Shown here piece by piece: positions 15,223 to 23,671 of a DNA stretch of 39,806 nucleotides. Source of the DNA: an uncultured Chloroflexota bacterium. Lineage in GTDB: Bacteria; Chloroflexota; Limnocylindria; Limnocylindrales; Limnocylindraceae. Where the stretch lies: NCBI GenBank assembly GCA_903944295.1, contig CAJARA010000034.1, positions 1 to 39,806 of the forward strand, written 5' to 3'. Position numbers and translations under genes: made by a program. The notes below the pieces were generated by a model, which was not told the DNA's origin, ran no database searches, and saw only the letters and a list, made by a program, of their open reading frames with translations. Numbering within the stretch: position 1 is the stretch's first letter; each line of letters opens with the position of its first letter.

Positions 15223-16506
15223 ATGACTGCATCAATGCGCTCGTTGCTTCTGGGGACGCTCACCCTTCGCACGGCGACGGGGACGACCGGGGCCCTCCTG
15301 ATCGTCTGGAATAAGCACCTGAATACAACCGGCGCGGTGAGTATCACGCCTGTTGACCTTGCGACGATCACCCTCGCCTTCTACGTCACGGAGCTGATCG
15401 GCTCGCCGATCTTCGGGATCATCGCCGACCGTGTTGGGCGGAAGCCGGTGATGCTTCTTGGTCCACTCTTCGGCCTTGCGGCTGTTCTGCTGACCCCCTT
15501 TGCGGCGACGATTCCGCTGCTGATCGGCACGCGACTCCTTGAGGGCGCGTCAACCGCAGCAAGCGTGCCGTCAATCCTCTCCTACGTTGCGGCGAGCACC
15601 AGTCACGACGAGAAGTTGCGCGGGCGCGTGGTCACACTCTTTGAGGTGGCGACGCTCGGCGGACTCCTGGTTGCAGGGACGGCGCTTGCGGGGCCCCTCT
15701 GGGAGATCTTCGGGACGAGCGCCTTCCTGATTAACGGTGGGATCTATCTCCTCGCGCTCGCCTTCTTCGCCTACGGCGTGAAGGACGAGCACACCGCGCC
15801 GCCACCGCATGATGAGGGTCGACTGAGGAAGTACGCGAAGCTTTTCAGCCAGCGCGGCATCCTCCTCTTTGTCCCAACCTGGGTCTCCATCAACGCGATC
15901 ATCGGCGTCTGGGTGCCGCAAGGGCTCAATCTGCTGCTCGGCGATGCTGGCGTTGACGTGACGGGGCAGTTCCTTCTGAGCGGCTTCCCCTTTGTCGTCA
16001 TCACCACCGCCTTCGCCTTTGTTGCGCTGGTTGGTGGTATCGGACTCTTCTTCTGGGGGAATCGCTTCGCGAACTACCGCCGAACCACGATCCTCCTCTT
16101 TGGCCTGATCGCCTTCGTCGTTGCAATGTCCGCCGTCTTCCTGATGAATCGTTTAACCGGGACGGATCTGCTACTGATCGGTGCGCTATTTGTGACCATC
16201 TGTGTCTCCATGTTCTTTATCGCTGGCGCAACGCCAGCGGCGCTCGGCTTCTTGGCTGATGTCTCCGAGCGCTATCACACCGATCGCAGCGCGGTGATGG
16301 GGCTCTACTCAATCTTCCTCGGCCTCGGCCAGGTGATCGGGGTGAAGGTAGCGGGGGACCTCGCCACCTCCTTCGGCGTGGACGGGCTCGTCTACGCCAC
16401 GTTCGGCTTCCTCGCGATTGCGGGGAGCTTCCTCTTGATCCTGCGCCGAGTGGAGCACGAGATCCTCCCAACGACCCTGCAGCGGCAACGCGCCGCGCAC
16501 GACTGA
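15223..16506 (+). CDS. MFS transporter
   Basis: From ATG 15223 the protein has 427 residues and about 12 transmembrane helices. The A-motif between helices 2 and 3 is well kept: GIIADRVGRKPVML. Helix 4 carries RLLEGASTAASVPSILSYVA, and a charged central loop (VKDEHTAPPPHDEGRLRKYAKLFSQ, split across the middle) separates the halves. These features fit drug-efflux-like or sugar/metabolite MFS proteins; the substrate is unknown. The upstream ATG at 15178 falls in the divergent gene and is unlikely. It is transcribed divergently from the C4 protein with a very short shared promoter region and is followed by degV 62 nt later. Confidence 0.85.
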   Translation: MTASMRSLLLGTLTLRTATGTTGALLIVWNKHLNTTGAVSITPVDLATITLAFYVTELIGSPIFGIIADRVGRKPVMLLGPLFGLAAVLLTPFAATIPLLIGTRLLEGASTAASVPSILSYVAASTSHDEKLRGRVVTLFEVATLGGLLVAGTALAGPLWEIFGTSAFLINGGIYLLALAFFAYGVKDEHTAPPPHDEGRLRKYAKLFSQRGILLFVPTWVSINAIIGVWVPQGLNLLLGDAGVDVTGQFLLSGFPFVVITTAFAFVALVGGIGLFFWGNRFANYRRTTILLFGLIAFVVAMSAVFLMNRLTGTDLLLIGALFVTICVSMFFIAGATPAALGFLADVSERYHTDRSAVMGLYSIFLGLGQVIGVKVAGDLATSFGVDGLVYATFGFLAIAGSFLLILRRVEHEILPTTLQRQRAAHD

Positions 16507-16516
16507 TTCTCGCCGA

Positions 16517-16522
16517 TAAACT
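16517..16522 (+). promoter_or_regulatory. Candidate -10 (TAAACT) of the DegV gene
   Basis: CGATAAACT lies 10 nt after the MFS stop. It would yield a leader of about 40 nt containing GGAGGGGAG before ATG 16569. No -35 is clear. Confidence 0.4.
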
Positions 16523-16568
16523 GAAGGTCAGAGCGGCCTCCGCTCGTTGATGTTGGAGGGGAGTTGAT

Positions 16569-17432
16569 ATGAGCCAGTCAGCGCACAAGGTTGCAATCGT
16601 CTCAGACAGCGCATCAGATATTCCACCGCAGCTCGCCAAGGAGCTCGGCATCACGATCGTCCCGATCATCGTCTCGTTTAATGAAGAGAGCTTCAAGGTG
16701 GGCGAGGAGATCTCCATGGACGAGTTCTGGAAGCGACTCACCGCCCCCGGCGCTCCATTCCCTAAGACCGCCGCCCCATCAGCCGCCGCCTTCACCGCGG
16801 CGTACGATCGCGCCTTTGCGGAAGGCGCGCAGGAGATCGTCTCCGTTCATGTGGCATCGAAGCTCTCCGCCACCTACCGCAGCGCGGAGATGGCCGCCTC
16901 TTCGCATCCGCAGAGCAAGAGCATCCATCTGGTAGACACCACCACCGCATCTGCGGCGCAGGGTCTCTTGGTGAAGCGCGCGCATCGTGGTGCCGTTGCA
17001 GGAAAGAGTGCGGCGGAGATCGTAGCCGACCTCCAGGGAGCGATCCCACGCACCCACGTCATCTTCTTCCTCGACTCGCTCGACTACCTGAAGGCGGGCG
17101 GGCGCATCAGCCCAGCGCGCGCTGCAATTGGCGGGCTTCTCTCCGTGAAGCCGATCATCGACATCATTGATGGCGAGGTGGTGACGCTCGATAAGCCGCG
17201 CACAACGTCAAAGGCGCGCGAGCGCTTCATGCAGATTGTTGGTGAATCGGCCGTTGAGGAGCTCACGATCCTGCACTCAGAGGCGCCTGATGTTGAGGAG
17301 TTCCGGACAGAACTCGTCACGCGGTTCCCTGCGGTGGGTGCGCTGAAGCCGGGGATCGTTCGCGCCGGTGCCGCGATTGGGCCGCACACGGGACCGAAGG
17401 GTCTCGGCGTTGCACTGATTCGCGCAAAGTAG
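16569..17432 (+). CDS. DegV family fatty-acid-binding protein (FakB-like)
   Basis: The 287-residue protein has the DegV fold markers: the N-terminal VAIVSDSASDIPPQLAKELGI, IVPIIVSFNEESFKVGEEI, a PSAAAFTAAYDRAF helix, SVHVASKLSATYRSA and FLDSLDYLKAGGRIS, where DegV proteins normally have LDTLEYLxKGGRI. DegV/FakB proteins bind a fatty acid and present it to a kinase for acyl-phosphate formation. No FakA (DhaK-like) gene is next to it. The start is supported by GGAGGGGAG 6 nt upstream. It stands alone between MFS and glutamate dehydrogenase genes on the same strand. Confidence 0.9.
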   Translation: MSQSAHKVAIVSDSASDIPPQLAKELGITIVPIIVSFNEESFKVGEEISMDEFWKRLTAPGAPFPKTAAPSAAAFTAAYDRAFAEGAQEIVSVHVASKLSATYRSAEMAASSHPQSKSIHLVDTTTASAAQGLLVKRAHRGAVAGKSAAEIVADLQGAIPRTHVIFFLDSLDYLKAGGRISPARAAIGGLLSVKPIIDIIDGEVVTLDKPRTTSKARERFMQIVGESAVEELTILHSEAPDVEEFRTELVTRFPAVGALKPGIVRAGAAIGPHTGPKGLGVALIRAK

Positions 17433-17563
17433 CCCTGGAGCACCCCGATGGGGGAGGCTCGGCGGCGGGTTTGTTGGCCAAGTTGTAGCCTGTGGGCGTG
17501 CGCCGAAGGGCGGCCGACTGCGACCTCTCGCCGCAGCGGATATGAGCATGAGGTGACCCACGA

Positions 17564-18811
17564 ATGAGCCAGAAGAGCGCCTGGGCCGTTGCCCAGCAGC
17601 AGTTTGATCTTGCCGCCAAGCGGCTCAACCTCGACCCAGGAATCGCCGCCGTGCTGCGCGAGCCGCGCCGGCAGTTGACCGTGCACTTCCCTGTACGCAT
17701 GGATGACGGTTCAACGCGCGTCTTCGAGGGGCACCGCGTCCAGCACAACCTCGGTCGCGGCCCAGCCAAGGGCGGGATTCGCTTCCATCAGGACGTCAAC
17801 ATTGATGAAGTGAAGGCGCTCTCAATGTGGATGTCGTGGAAGTGCGCCGTGATGGATCTTCCATATGGCGGCGGCAAGGGCGGCGTCACCGTTGACCCGA
17901 AGCAGCTCTCACTCGGCGAGCTTGAGCGCCTGACGCGCCGCTTCACCACGGAGATCGCGGTGATCATCGGGCCAGAGTCAGATATCCCTGCGCCTGACGT
18001 GAACACCAACAGCCAGACGATGGCCTGGATGATGGACACCTACTCCATGCATGTTGGCTACACCGTCCCAGGTGTTGTCACTGGAAAGCCGATCGCACTC
18101 GGCGGCTCAAAGGGTCGCAACGAGGCAACGGCGCGTGGTGCAGTGATCTGCGTACGCGAAGCTGCGGCGAAGATTGGGTTGAACCTGAAGGGCGCAACGG
18201 TTGTGGTGCAGGGGTACGGCAACGCCGGCTCCATCGCCGCAAAGTTGATCTCTGAACTTGGCGCGAAGGTGATCGCCGTCTCCGATAGCAGCGGCGGTAT
18301 CCAGAACGCGGCGGGGCTCGACCTCGCCGCAGTTGATGCGCATAAGAAGAAGACGGGGAGCGTGGTCGGACTTGCCGGCGCAACGGCGGTTTCTAACCAG
18401 GCGATCCTTGAGATCCCGTGCGACGTGCTGATTCCAGCGGCGCTGGAGAATCAGATCACTGCGGAGAACGCGGCAAAGATCAAGACGAAGATCGTTGCGG
18501 AAGCGGCGAACGGCCCAACCACTCCAGAGGCGGACGACATCCTCTTCGCTAATGGGGCGATGGTGATCCCTGACATCCTCTGCAACGCGGGCGGCGTCAC
18601 CGTCAGCTACTTCGAGTGGGTGCAGGACCTGAACCGCGACTTCTGGGAAGAGGAGGAGGTCAACCTCCGCCTTGAGAAGAAGATGGTGCGCGCCTTCCAC
18701 GAGGTCTACGACATGGCACAGGAGCAGAAGAGTCACCTGCGCACAGGTGCCTACCTCCTCTCCGTGAAGCGTGTTGCCGACGCGATGAGCGTCCGCGGCA
18801 TCTACCCATAA
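17564..18811 (+). CDS. gdhA: Glutamate dehydrogenase (Glu/Leu/Phe/Val family)
   Basis: The 415-residue enzyme interconverts glutamate and 2-oxoglutarate plus ammonia. The substrate-side motif GPAKGGIRFH (K69), K93 in MSWKCAVMD, and the catalytic YGGGKGGV (K105) are all present. The Rossmann motif is VVQGYGNAGS (G217, G219, G222), followed by a C-terminal helix and the SYFEWVQDLNRDFWEEEEV segment common to NAD-type small hexameric GDHs. D241 after the second strand of the Rossmann fold (VIAVSDSSG) favours NAD over NADP, although this is only an indication. The start is set by GAGGTGA 8 nt upstream. The 131-nt gap before it contains no gene. Confidence 0.94.
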   Translation: MSQKSAWAVAQQQFDLAAKRLNLDPGIAAVLREPRRQLTVHFPVRMDDGSTRVFEGHRVQHNLGRGPAKGGIRFHQDVNIDEVKALSMWMSWKCAVMDLPYGGGKGGVTVDPKQLSLGELERLTRRFTTEIAVIIGPESDIPAPDVNTNSQTMAWMMDTYSMHVGYTVPGVVTGKPIALGGSKGRNEATARGAVICVREAAAKIGLNLKGATVVVQGYGNAGSIAAKLISELGAKVIAVSDSSGGIQNAAGLDLAAVDAHKKKTGSVVGLAGATAVSNQAILEIPCDVLIPAALENQITAENAAKIKTKIVAEAANGPTTPEADDILFANGAMVIPDILCNAGGVTVSYFEWVQDLNRDFWEEEEVNLRLEKKMVRAFHEVYDMAQEQKSHLRTGAYLLSVKRVADAMSVRGIYP

Positions 18812-18874
18812 GCCTCGGCCCGGCCGATCTGCGCTTCAGCACACCTGCGCCTGTACGCCCTGGCGGCGTGCGGC

Positions 18875-18890
18875 GCGCTAGGATGCTGCG
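18875..18890 (+). promoter_or_regulatory. Leaderless promoter GCGCTAGGAT-N6 before the 18891 gene
   Basis: The -10 hexamer TAGGAT (18879-18884) is followed by exactly 6 nt and then ATG. The 10-mer GCGCTAGGAT is identical to the one before lysK. There is no Shine-Dalgarno. Confidence 0.72.
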
Positions 18891-19508
18891 ATGACAGGAC
18901 TTGATCACGAAGAGCGCTTCCTCTTTCGCGAGGAGATCCTCGCGCTCGCCTTGGCGCTCGGCGATCCGACCACGCTCGACAACGTGGAGGATCTCCTCGT
19001 CGACCTGATCACCTCCAGCCACTTCGATGCCGAGGTGGTGACGCTGGAGCGCTCACTGCAGGCGATGCTCGGTCAGCGCCAGGGGGCAACGCTCGTCAAC
19101 GCGCTCACCGCCGCCCCTGAGGCCTTCAACGAGGTGCATGATCTTCGCCTTCAGCCGGAGGTGTTGGAGCGGCTCACCAGTTGGCGGGCACGATTCGGCC
19201 TTGCGATTGATAACGCGCTCAGCTTCCTCTCTAACCCAGACGGCATCCAGGGCCACAACTTCACCACGCAGGTGGCACACGGTGATGACCGCCGCGCGCT
19301 GCAGGGGCGACTGACATTTGTGCGTTACAGCAATGAGTCCGAATTCTTCATCGCCGATGCATCGGTCTTCCTCTCCGTGGCCGCAGATGTGCTGGATAAA
19401 CTCGGCACGCACATTACCAGAGAGGATGTGGAGCCAGAGGTTGTCTCGCGGCTCGCCGACGCGGTGAAGTTGATCGAACGGCGCACTGCGCCACGCGGCG
19501 AGGAGTAA
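18891..19508 (+). CDS. Uncharacterised 205-residue protein paired with a DRTGG/BioD-like protein
   Basis: I do not recognise a family. The 205 residues are soluble with no signal peptide. The first 80 look mostly helical (EERFLFREEILALALAL, NVEDLLVDLITSS), and the middle and C-terminal parts mix strands and helices (LQGRLTFVRYSNESEFFIADASVFLSV split over about 137-165). It ends 5 nt before the BioD/DRTGG-like gene, so the two are almost certainly co-expressed and may work together. The start is fixed by the TAGGAT box 6 nt upstream. Codon use matches neighbours, so it appears to be a normal lineage-specific gene. Confidence 0.75.
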   Translation: MTGLDHEERFLFREEILALALALGDPTTLDNVEDLLVDLITSSHFDAEVVTLERSLQAMLGQRQGATLVNALTAAPEAFNEVHDLRLQPEVLERLTSWRARFGLAIDNALSFLSNPDGIQGHNFTTQVAHGDDRRALQGRLTFVRYSNESEFFIADASVFLSVAADVLDKLGTHITREDVEPEVVSRLADAVKLIERRTAPRGEE

Positions 19509-19513
19509 CGCGC

Positions 19514-20632
19514 ATGGCCGACGGCGCTCGGCAGATCTTCCTTGCCGCAACTGGGCAGAACCGCGGCAAGACCACCACATCGCTCGGACTCTTTGCCGCC
19601 TTTGCCGATCGCGGCCTGAACACCGCCTTCATGAAGCCGGTCGGGCAGCGCTGGATCATGCTGGACGGCGCGCCCGCAGACGAAGACGCAGCACTGATGC
19701 GCGGCGTCTTCAACCTTCCGGATTCAACGCAGCTCCTCTCGCCAGTGCAGATTCCGCGCGGCTTTACGCGCCGCGTCATTGAGGGGGAGATCGTTGAGGA
19801 TCTCGGTGCACGCATCGTTGCCGCACAGGCGGAGATGGCGAAGGGGCGCGACCTGATCCTCTTGGAGGGGACTGGCCACGCTGGTGTAGGTGCCGTGATC
19901 GGACTCTCCAACGCGGACGTTGCGGCGCTCCTCGGCGCCCCCGTGATCATCGTCAGCGAAGGTGGGATCGGCCGACCGATCGATGAGATCGTCTTGAACG
20001 CCGCACTCTTCGCCGCGCGTGGTGTTGAGGTGGCGGGAGCGATCGTCAACAAGGTGAACCTTGAGATGGAGCCGCAACTGCCACAGCTCCTTGAGCGCGG
20101 CCTCGCTCGACACAAGATCCCGCTGCTCGGCATCCTTCCGTATCGACAGATCCTCTCCAATCCAACGCTCGCAATCATTGAAGATGGCCTGCAAGGGGAG
20201 ACGCTCTGGCCTGGCCGCGATATGGACGCAATCATCGGCCGCGTCTCCGTTGCCGCGATGCAGCCGGAGCATGTGATGGAGCGCATCGGTGCCGACGCAC
20301 TGGTGGTGGTCCCTGGCGATCGCGAGGATGTGCTGGAGGTGCTCGCGGGACTCTGGCTGAACGGCGGTGAGCACCCGAATCGGCCGCTCGGCTTTGTCTT
20401 GAGTGGCGGCTATCGGCCGAGCCAGCGCATCATTGAGCTACTCCGCAAAGCGGATCTCTTCACCGTCTTAATGGAGGGTGATACCTATACAGTTGCCTCC
20501 AAGGTGCACGACCTCTTGGTAAAGACGCATCCCGAAGATGTGCGGAAGATCGCCGAGATTAAGGCACTCGTTGCGGGCTCACTCGACATCGACCGCATCC
20601 TTTCGGTGGCGCGACCCGTCCCAGCGCGCTAG
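19514..20632 (+). CDS. P-loop (BioD-like) and DRTGG-domain protein, Pta N-terminal-like
   Basis: The 372-residue protein begins with a dethiobiotin-synthetase-like P-loop domain (about 1-215). Its Walker A is ATGQNRGKTTTSLG (12-25), followed by MKPVGQRW, LLEGTGHAGVGAVIGLSNADVA and IVNKVN. A DRTGG domain follows (about 215-330: ALVVVPGDREDVLE, then LGFVLSGGYRPS). This matches the N-terminal half of long phosphotransacetylases and stand-alone 'phosphotransacetylase family' proteins, but there is no Pta catalytic domain. A ligand-sensing or regulatory role in acetate/CoA metabolism is inferred. Its stop shares CTAG (20629-20632) with the convergent panC stop. Confidence 0.85.
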   Translation: MADGARQIFLAATGQNRGKTTTSLGLFAAFADRGLNTAFMKPVGQRWIMLDGAPADEDAALMRGVFNLPDSTQLLSPVQIPRGFTRRVIEGEIVEDLGARIVAAQAEMAKGRDLILLEGTGHAGVGAVIGLSNADVAALLGAPVIIVSEGGIGRPIDEIVLNAALFAARGVEVAGAIVNKVNLEMEPQLPQLLERGLARHKIPLLGILPYRQILSNPTLAIIEDGLQGETLWPGRDMDAIIGRVSVAAMQPEHVMERIGADALVVVPGDREDVLEVLAGLWLNGGEHPNRPLGFVLSGGYRPSQRIIELLRKADLFTVLMEGDTYTVASKVHDLLVKTHPEDVRKIAEIKALVAGSLDIDRILSVARPVPAR

Positions 20633-21495
20633 CTCGCGCTTCGCTCACCGAGAAGACGCTCGTCAAGAAGGCGCACGTCATCAACCACAACCGCGATAGT
20701 CAGGAGCGCTTCGTTGACGGTTGCGTCATCTGGTAGCGCCTCAAGCGTTAGAGGGTCAGCTACATCGAGGTACTCCAGCGTGAGCTCTGGGTGCTGACTC
20801 AGTAGGTGCAGCGCCGCTGCGCGAATCTGCGCAACGGTGGATGCGCCGTGTGCGAGCGCGTCGTGCGCCGCTTTGAGTGCGCGCGGAATAGCGGCAGCCG
20901 CCGTTCGACCGGCGGGAGAGAGGCGCGCATTGCGTGAACTCAGCGCAAGGCCATCTGTGTCACGGACCGTTGGGACGCGACGGATGCTGATCGGCGGCGC
21001 TGATGTCCGCCGCGCGGTGATCCACTCCACGACGCGCAGCTGCTGGGCGTCCTTCTCGCCGAAGTAGGCTCGGTCGGGTTGCACTAGGTCAAAGAGTCGC
21101 GAGACTACCGTTGCAACTCCGGCAAAGTGGCCAGGTCGCGCTGCACCTTCAAGACGCAGCGCGAGCGGTCCTGGGTCAACGGTCTGTACCACTTCATTAG
21201 GCGGATAGATCTCCGCGTCACTCGGGTGAAAGAGAAGGTCGGCGCCGCTCGCTTCAGCGAGGGTGGCATCTGCGTCGAGCGTGCGCGGGTAGGCGGCGAG
21301 ATCCGTCGCGGCGGTGAACTGCTTCGGGTTCACATAGATGGAGACGATCACCGTTGCGCACTCAGCGCGCGCGGCGCGGATGAGTGCGGCGTGACCGGCG
21401 TGGAGCGCCCCCATCGTGGGGACGAAGCCGATCGGTCGCGGCGCCGCGTTGAGTGCTGCGGCGAGTTCGGCGCGGCTCTGGATGCGCTGCATCAC
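20629..21495 (-). CDS. panC: Pantothenate synthetase
   Basis: The 288-residue enzyme joins pantoate and beta-alanine using ATP. The N-terminal PTMGALHAGHAALI contains the HIGH-like AGH motif, and IYVNPKQF is followed by pantoate/ATP-binding residues. YFGEKDAQQLRVVE and RDTDGLALSSRNARLSPAGR (the KMSKS-equivalent loop) are also present. The length is normal. The start is GTG 21495 or ATG 21492; the former overlaps the panB stop by one base. It is the last gene of coaX-coaBC-panB-panC. Its TAG and the convergent gene's TAG share the palindrome CTAG. Confidence 0.95.
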   Translation of the reverse strand: MMQRIQSRAELAAALNAAPRPIGFVPTMGALHAGHAALIRAARAECATVIVSIYVNPKQFTAATDLAAYPRTLDADATLAEASGADLLFHPSDAEIYPPNEVVQTVDPGPLALRLEGAARPGHFAGVATVVSRLFDLVQPDRAYFGEKDAQQLRVVEWITARRTSAPPISIRRVPTVRDTDGLALSSRNARLSPAGRTAAAAIPRALKAAHDALAHGASTVAQIRAAALHLLSQHPELTLEYLDVADPLTLEALPDDATVNEALLTIAVVVDDVRLLDERLLGERSAS

Positions 21496-22346
21496 TACAT
21501 TGCGGCGAGTGCGGCGCGAAGCTCCTCACTCGCGGTGAGGCTTTGTGCAGTGCTAGGGAAGGCTCCCGCCGCAACATCGGCGCGCCACTTCGTGAGTCCA
21601 GCCAGCGCCTGATCGCGCAGCGTGGCGTAGCCGCCAGCATGGCGTGGCGCTGGCCCCGCAAGAAGCCCAAGGAGATCAGGGGCAACCTGCACCTGGCCCG
21701 AACAGTGCGCTCCTGCACCGATCCCGATCGTTGGAATCGTGAGTCGCTCGGTGATCAGCGCGGCGAGTTCAGCTGGGACGAGTTCAATGACAATCGCGGC
21801 GGCACCAGCCGCTTGCAGTGCGAGCGCGTCGGCGAGGAGCTGTGCCGCCGCCGCCGGCTCCTTCCCCTGGGCGCGCGCACGATCCTGCTGCAGCGCCGAT
21901 TGCGGCGTGAAGCCGATATGCCCAATTACAGGGACGCCGCTCTCAACGAGCGCTCGGACGATCGGCGCCATCTCAGCGCCCCCCTCCAGCTTCACGGCGC
22001 CCGCCGCAGCGTCACGCAGGAAGGCGCTCGCGTTGGTTGCCGCGGTGGCGACGTCGACGTAGGAGAGGAAGGGCATATCTGCAATCACGAGCGCGCTTCT
22101 GCTGGAGCGCACGACCGCAGCAACGTGATGGAGCATCTCGCTCATCCCAACGCGCACCGTGCTCTCATGGCCGAGTGCAACCTGCGCGAGTGAGTCGCCG
22201 ACGAGGATTGCGGGAATCTCGGCCGCCTCGGCGAGCTCTGCGGTGGCGCGGTCGTAGGCGGTGAGCAGCGCGAAGCGCTCACCCACGTCACGAAGACCTT
22301 GCAGCGTTGCAACGCTGTTCCGCCGCACGGCACCCTGTGTGCTCAT
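21495..22346 (-). CDS. panB: Ketopantoate hydroxymethyltransferase
   Basis: The 283-residue protein catalyses the first committed step of pantothenate synthesis. It shows FALLTAYDRATAELAEAA, VGDSLAQVALGHESTVRVGMSEMLHHV (metal/ketopantoate site), ADMPFLSY, AVKLEGGAEM, PVIGHIGFTPQS, IVIELVP and the late GIGAGAHCSGQVQVAPDLLGL. All are standard PanB signatures. ATG 22346 overlaps the coaBC stop by 4 nt (ATGA). The C-terminal 20 residues after TKWRADVAAGAFPS are typical of PanB. Confidence 0.96.
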   Translation of the reverse strand: MSTQGAVRRNSVATLQGLRDVGERFALLTAYDRATAELAEAAEIPAILVGDSLAQVALGHESTVRVGMSEMLHHVAAVVRSSRSALVIADMPFLSYVDVATAATNASAFLRDAAAGAVKLEGGAEMAPIVRALVESGVPVIGHIGFTPQSALQQDRARAQGKEPAAAAQLLADALALQAAGAAAIVIELVPAELAALITERLTIPTIGIGAGAHCSGQVQVAPDLLGLLAGPAPRHAGGYATLRDQALAGLTKWRADVAAGAFPSTAQSLTASEELRAALAAM

Positions 22347-23671
22347 GCGTGCGTTGCGCCACTCAGGAGCAGTACCGCCTGATCAAGAATCCCGTCAGCA
22401 ACAACACGCTTTGGCGCTGGGCCAATTCGTTGCGTGCTCCCGTCAACGTGCAGGATCTCTACCGCGTTCTCGGCGCTCTCAAAGCCGATCCCTGGCGCAC
22501 TCACATCATTCGCAATGATGAGATCGAGGTCCTTGGCGTTGAGCTTCTCTGCGGCGCGCTTCGTTGCGCCGCTCTCGGCGGAGAAGCCGATGAGCTTAGT
22601 GGCACGCTTCGCGCGTGGTCCAAGTGCCGCTGCGATTCCGGCGAGGAGATCGGGTGTTGGCTCAAGATGGAGGGTGAGCGCGCCATCACGACGCAGCTTC
22701 TCTCTGCTCGGACCCCCCGCCATGCGGAAGTCGGAGACCGCCGCGGCGGCGATGAAGAGATCTGCGGGGGTTGCGCTGGTGCCGGCGGGTGGCGGCAAGA
22801 GTGCGCTGCGGAGTGCCGCGTCAAGGTCGGCAACGGTGGCGACGCGCACGATCTCCACCCCCTCAGGGAGTGGGATGGCGACGCGCGCGGCGATCAGCAC
22901 GACGTCAGCGCCGCGATCACGTGCCGCTTCGGCGAGAGCGACACCCTGTCGTCCAGATGAGCGATTCGCCAGGATGCGCACCGCGTCAATCGGCTCTTCG
23001 GTACCGCCTGCGGTAATGACGACACGGCGACCGGAGAGGTCGCCTGCAGGGACGAGTGGCGGCCGTCGCGCCTCGCTCGGTTCGCGGATCGGCGCGCTCC
23101 CGATTGCGCGGACGAGTGCATCAACCAGGGTTGCGGGTTCGGGGAGTCGACCGACGCCGCTACTTCCAGATGCGAGCGCGCCACTCTCCGGCGGCACGAT
23201 CGTGTAACCGAAGTCGTTGGTGAGGCGCGCGGCGTTTGTGGACGTTGCCGGATGTGCCCACATCTCGCCGTCCATTGCGGGGGCAACCACTACGGGTGCG
23301 GTGGTGGCGAGGCAGGCGGCAGTCACCGCATCACCGGCGAGTCCGCCGGCCATGGCACCGAGCCACTGTGCCGTTGCCGGTGCAACGAGGATCGCATCGG
23401 CGCTATCGGCGGCAACGATGTGACCGATGCGCCCGTCTGGGAGAAGGTCGAGGAGATCTGCGTCAACGGCGTGGCCGGTCAGTGTGCGCAGGGTGAGCGG
23501 TGAGACAAATTTCGTTGCGGCGGGAGTGAGGAGCGCCTGCACATCGGCACCGGCGGCGCGCAGCGCGCGCACAATCTCCGGCGCCTTGAATGCGGCGATC
23601 GATCCAGTAATGCCGAGGACGATCAGTCGTCCGCTGAGTGGCCCGTTCGCGTTGGTTTGCCCGCCGCTCAC
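22343..23671 (-). CDS. coaBC: Bifunctional phosphopantothenoylcysteine decarboxylase/synthetase
   Basis: The 442-residue bifunctional enzyme makes 4'-phosphopantetheine. The N-terminal flavoprotein CoaC domain (about 14-185) has GITGSIAAFKAPEIVRAL, the FMN-binding ATAQWLGAMAGGLAGD and the PAMDGEMW substrate loop. The C-terminal CoaB domain (about 210-435) has VVITAGGTEEPIDAVRILANRSSG, RQGVALAEAARDRGADV, AAVSDFRMA and KLIGFSAES, then LDLIIANDVSAPGIGFESAEN. The GTG start overlaps the coaX stop (GTGA). It is second in the CoA operon. Confidence 0.95.
   Translation of the reverse strand: MSGGQTNANGPLSGRLIVLGITGSIAAFKAPEIVRALRAAGADVQALLTPAATKFVSPLTLRTLTGHAVDADLLDLLPDGRIGHIVAADSADAILVAPATAQWLGAMAGGLAGDAVTAACLATTAPVVVAPAMDGEMWAHPATSTNAARLTNDFGYTIVPPESGALASGSSGVGRLPEPATLVDALVRAIGSAPIREPSEARRPPLVPAGDLSGRRVVITAGGTEEPIDAVRILANRSSGRQGVALAEAARDRGADVVLIAARVAIPLPEGVEIVRVATVADLDAALRSALLPPPAGTSATPADLFIAAAAVSDFRMAGGPSREKLRRDGALTLHLEPTPDLLAGIAAALGPRAKRATKLIGFSAESGATKRAAEKLNAKDLDLIIANDVSAPGIGFESAENAVEILHVDGSTQRIGPAPKRVVADGILDQAVLLLSGATHA

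Noticed and set aside
15189..15371. Longer N-terminus of the C4 protein
   Set aside because: It overlaps the divergent MFS coding region and lacks a start signal; ATG 15188 has TATACT at the leaderless distance.
17433..17563. Riboswitch before glutamate dehydrogenase
   Set aside because: The 131-nt gap has a small CCCC-GAT-GGGG stem and scattered GC pairing, but nothing matching glutamine, glycine or other riboswitch cores I know.
18812..18878. Terminator after glutamate dehydrogenase
   Set aside because: Only short imperfect GC stems (CGCC/GGCG) without a U-run; not distinguishable from high-GC background.
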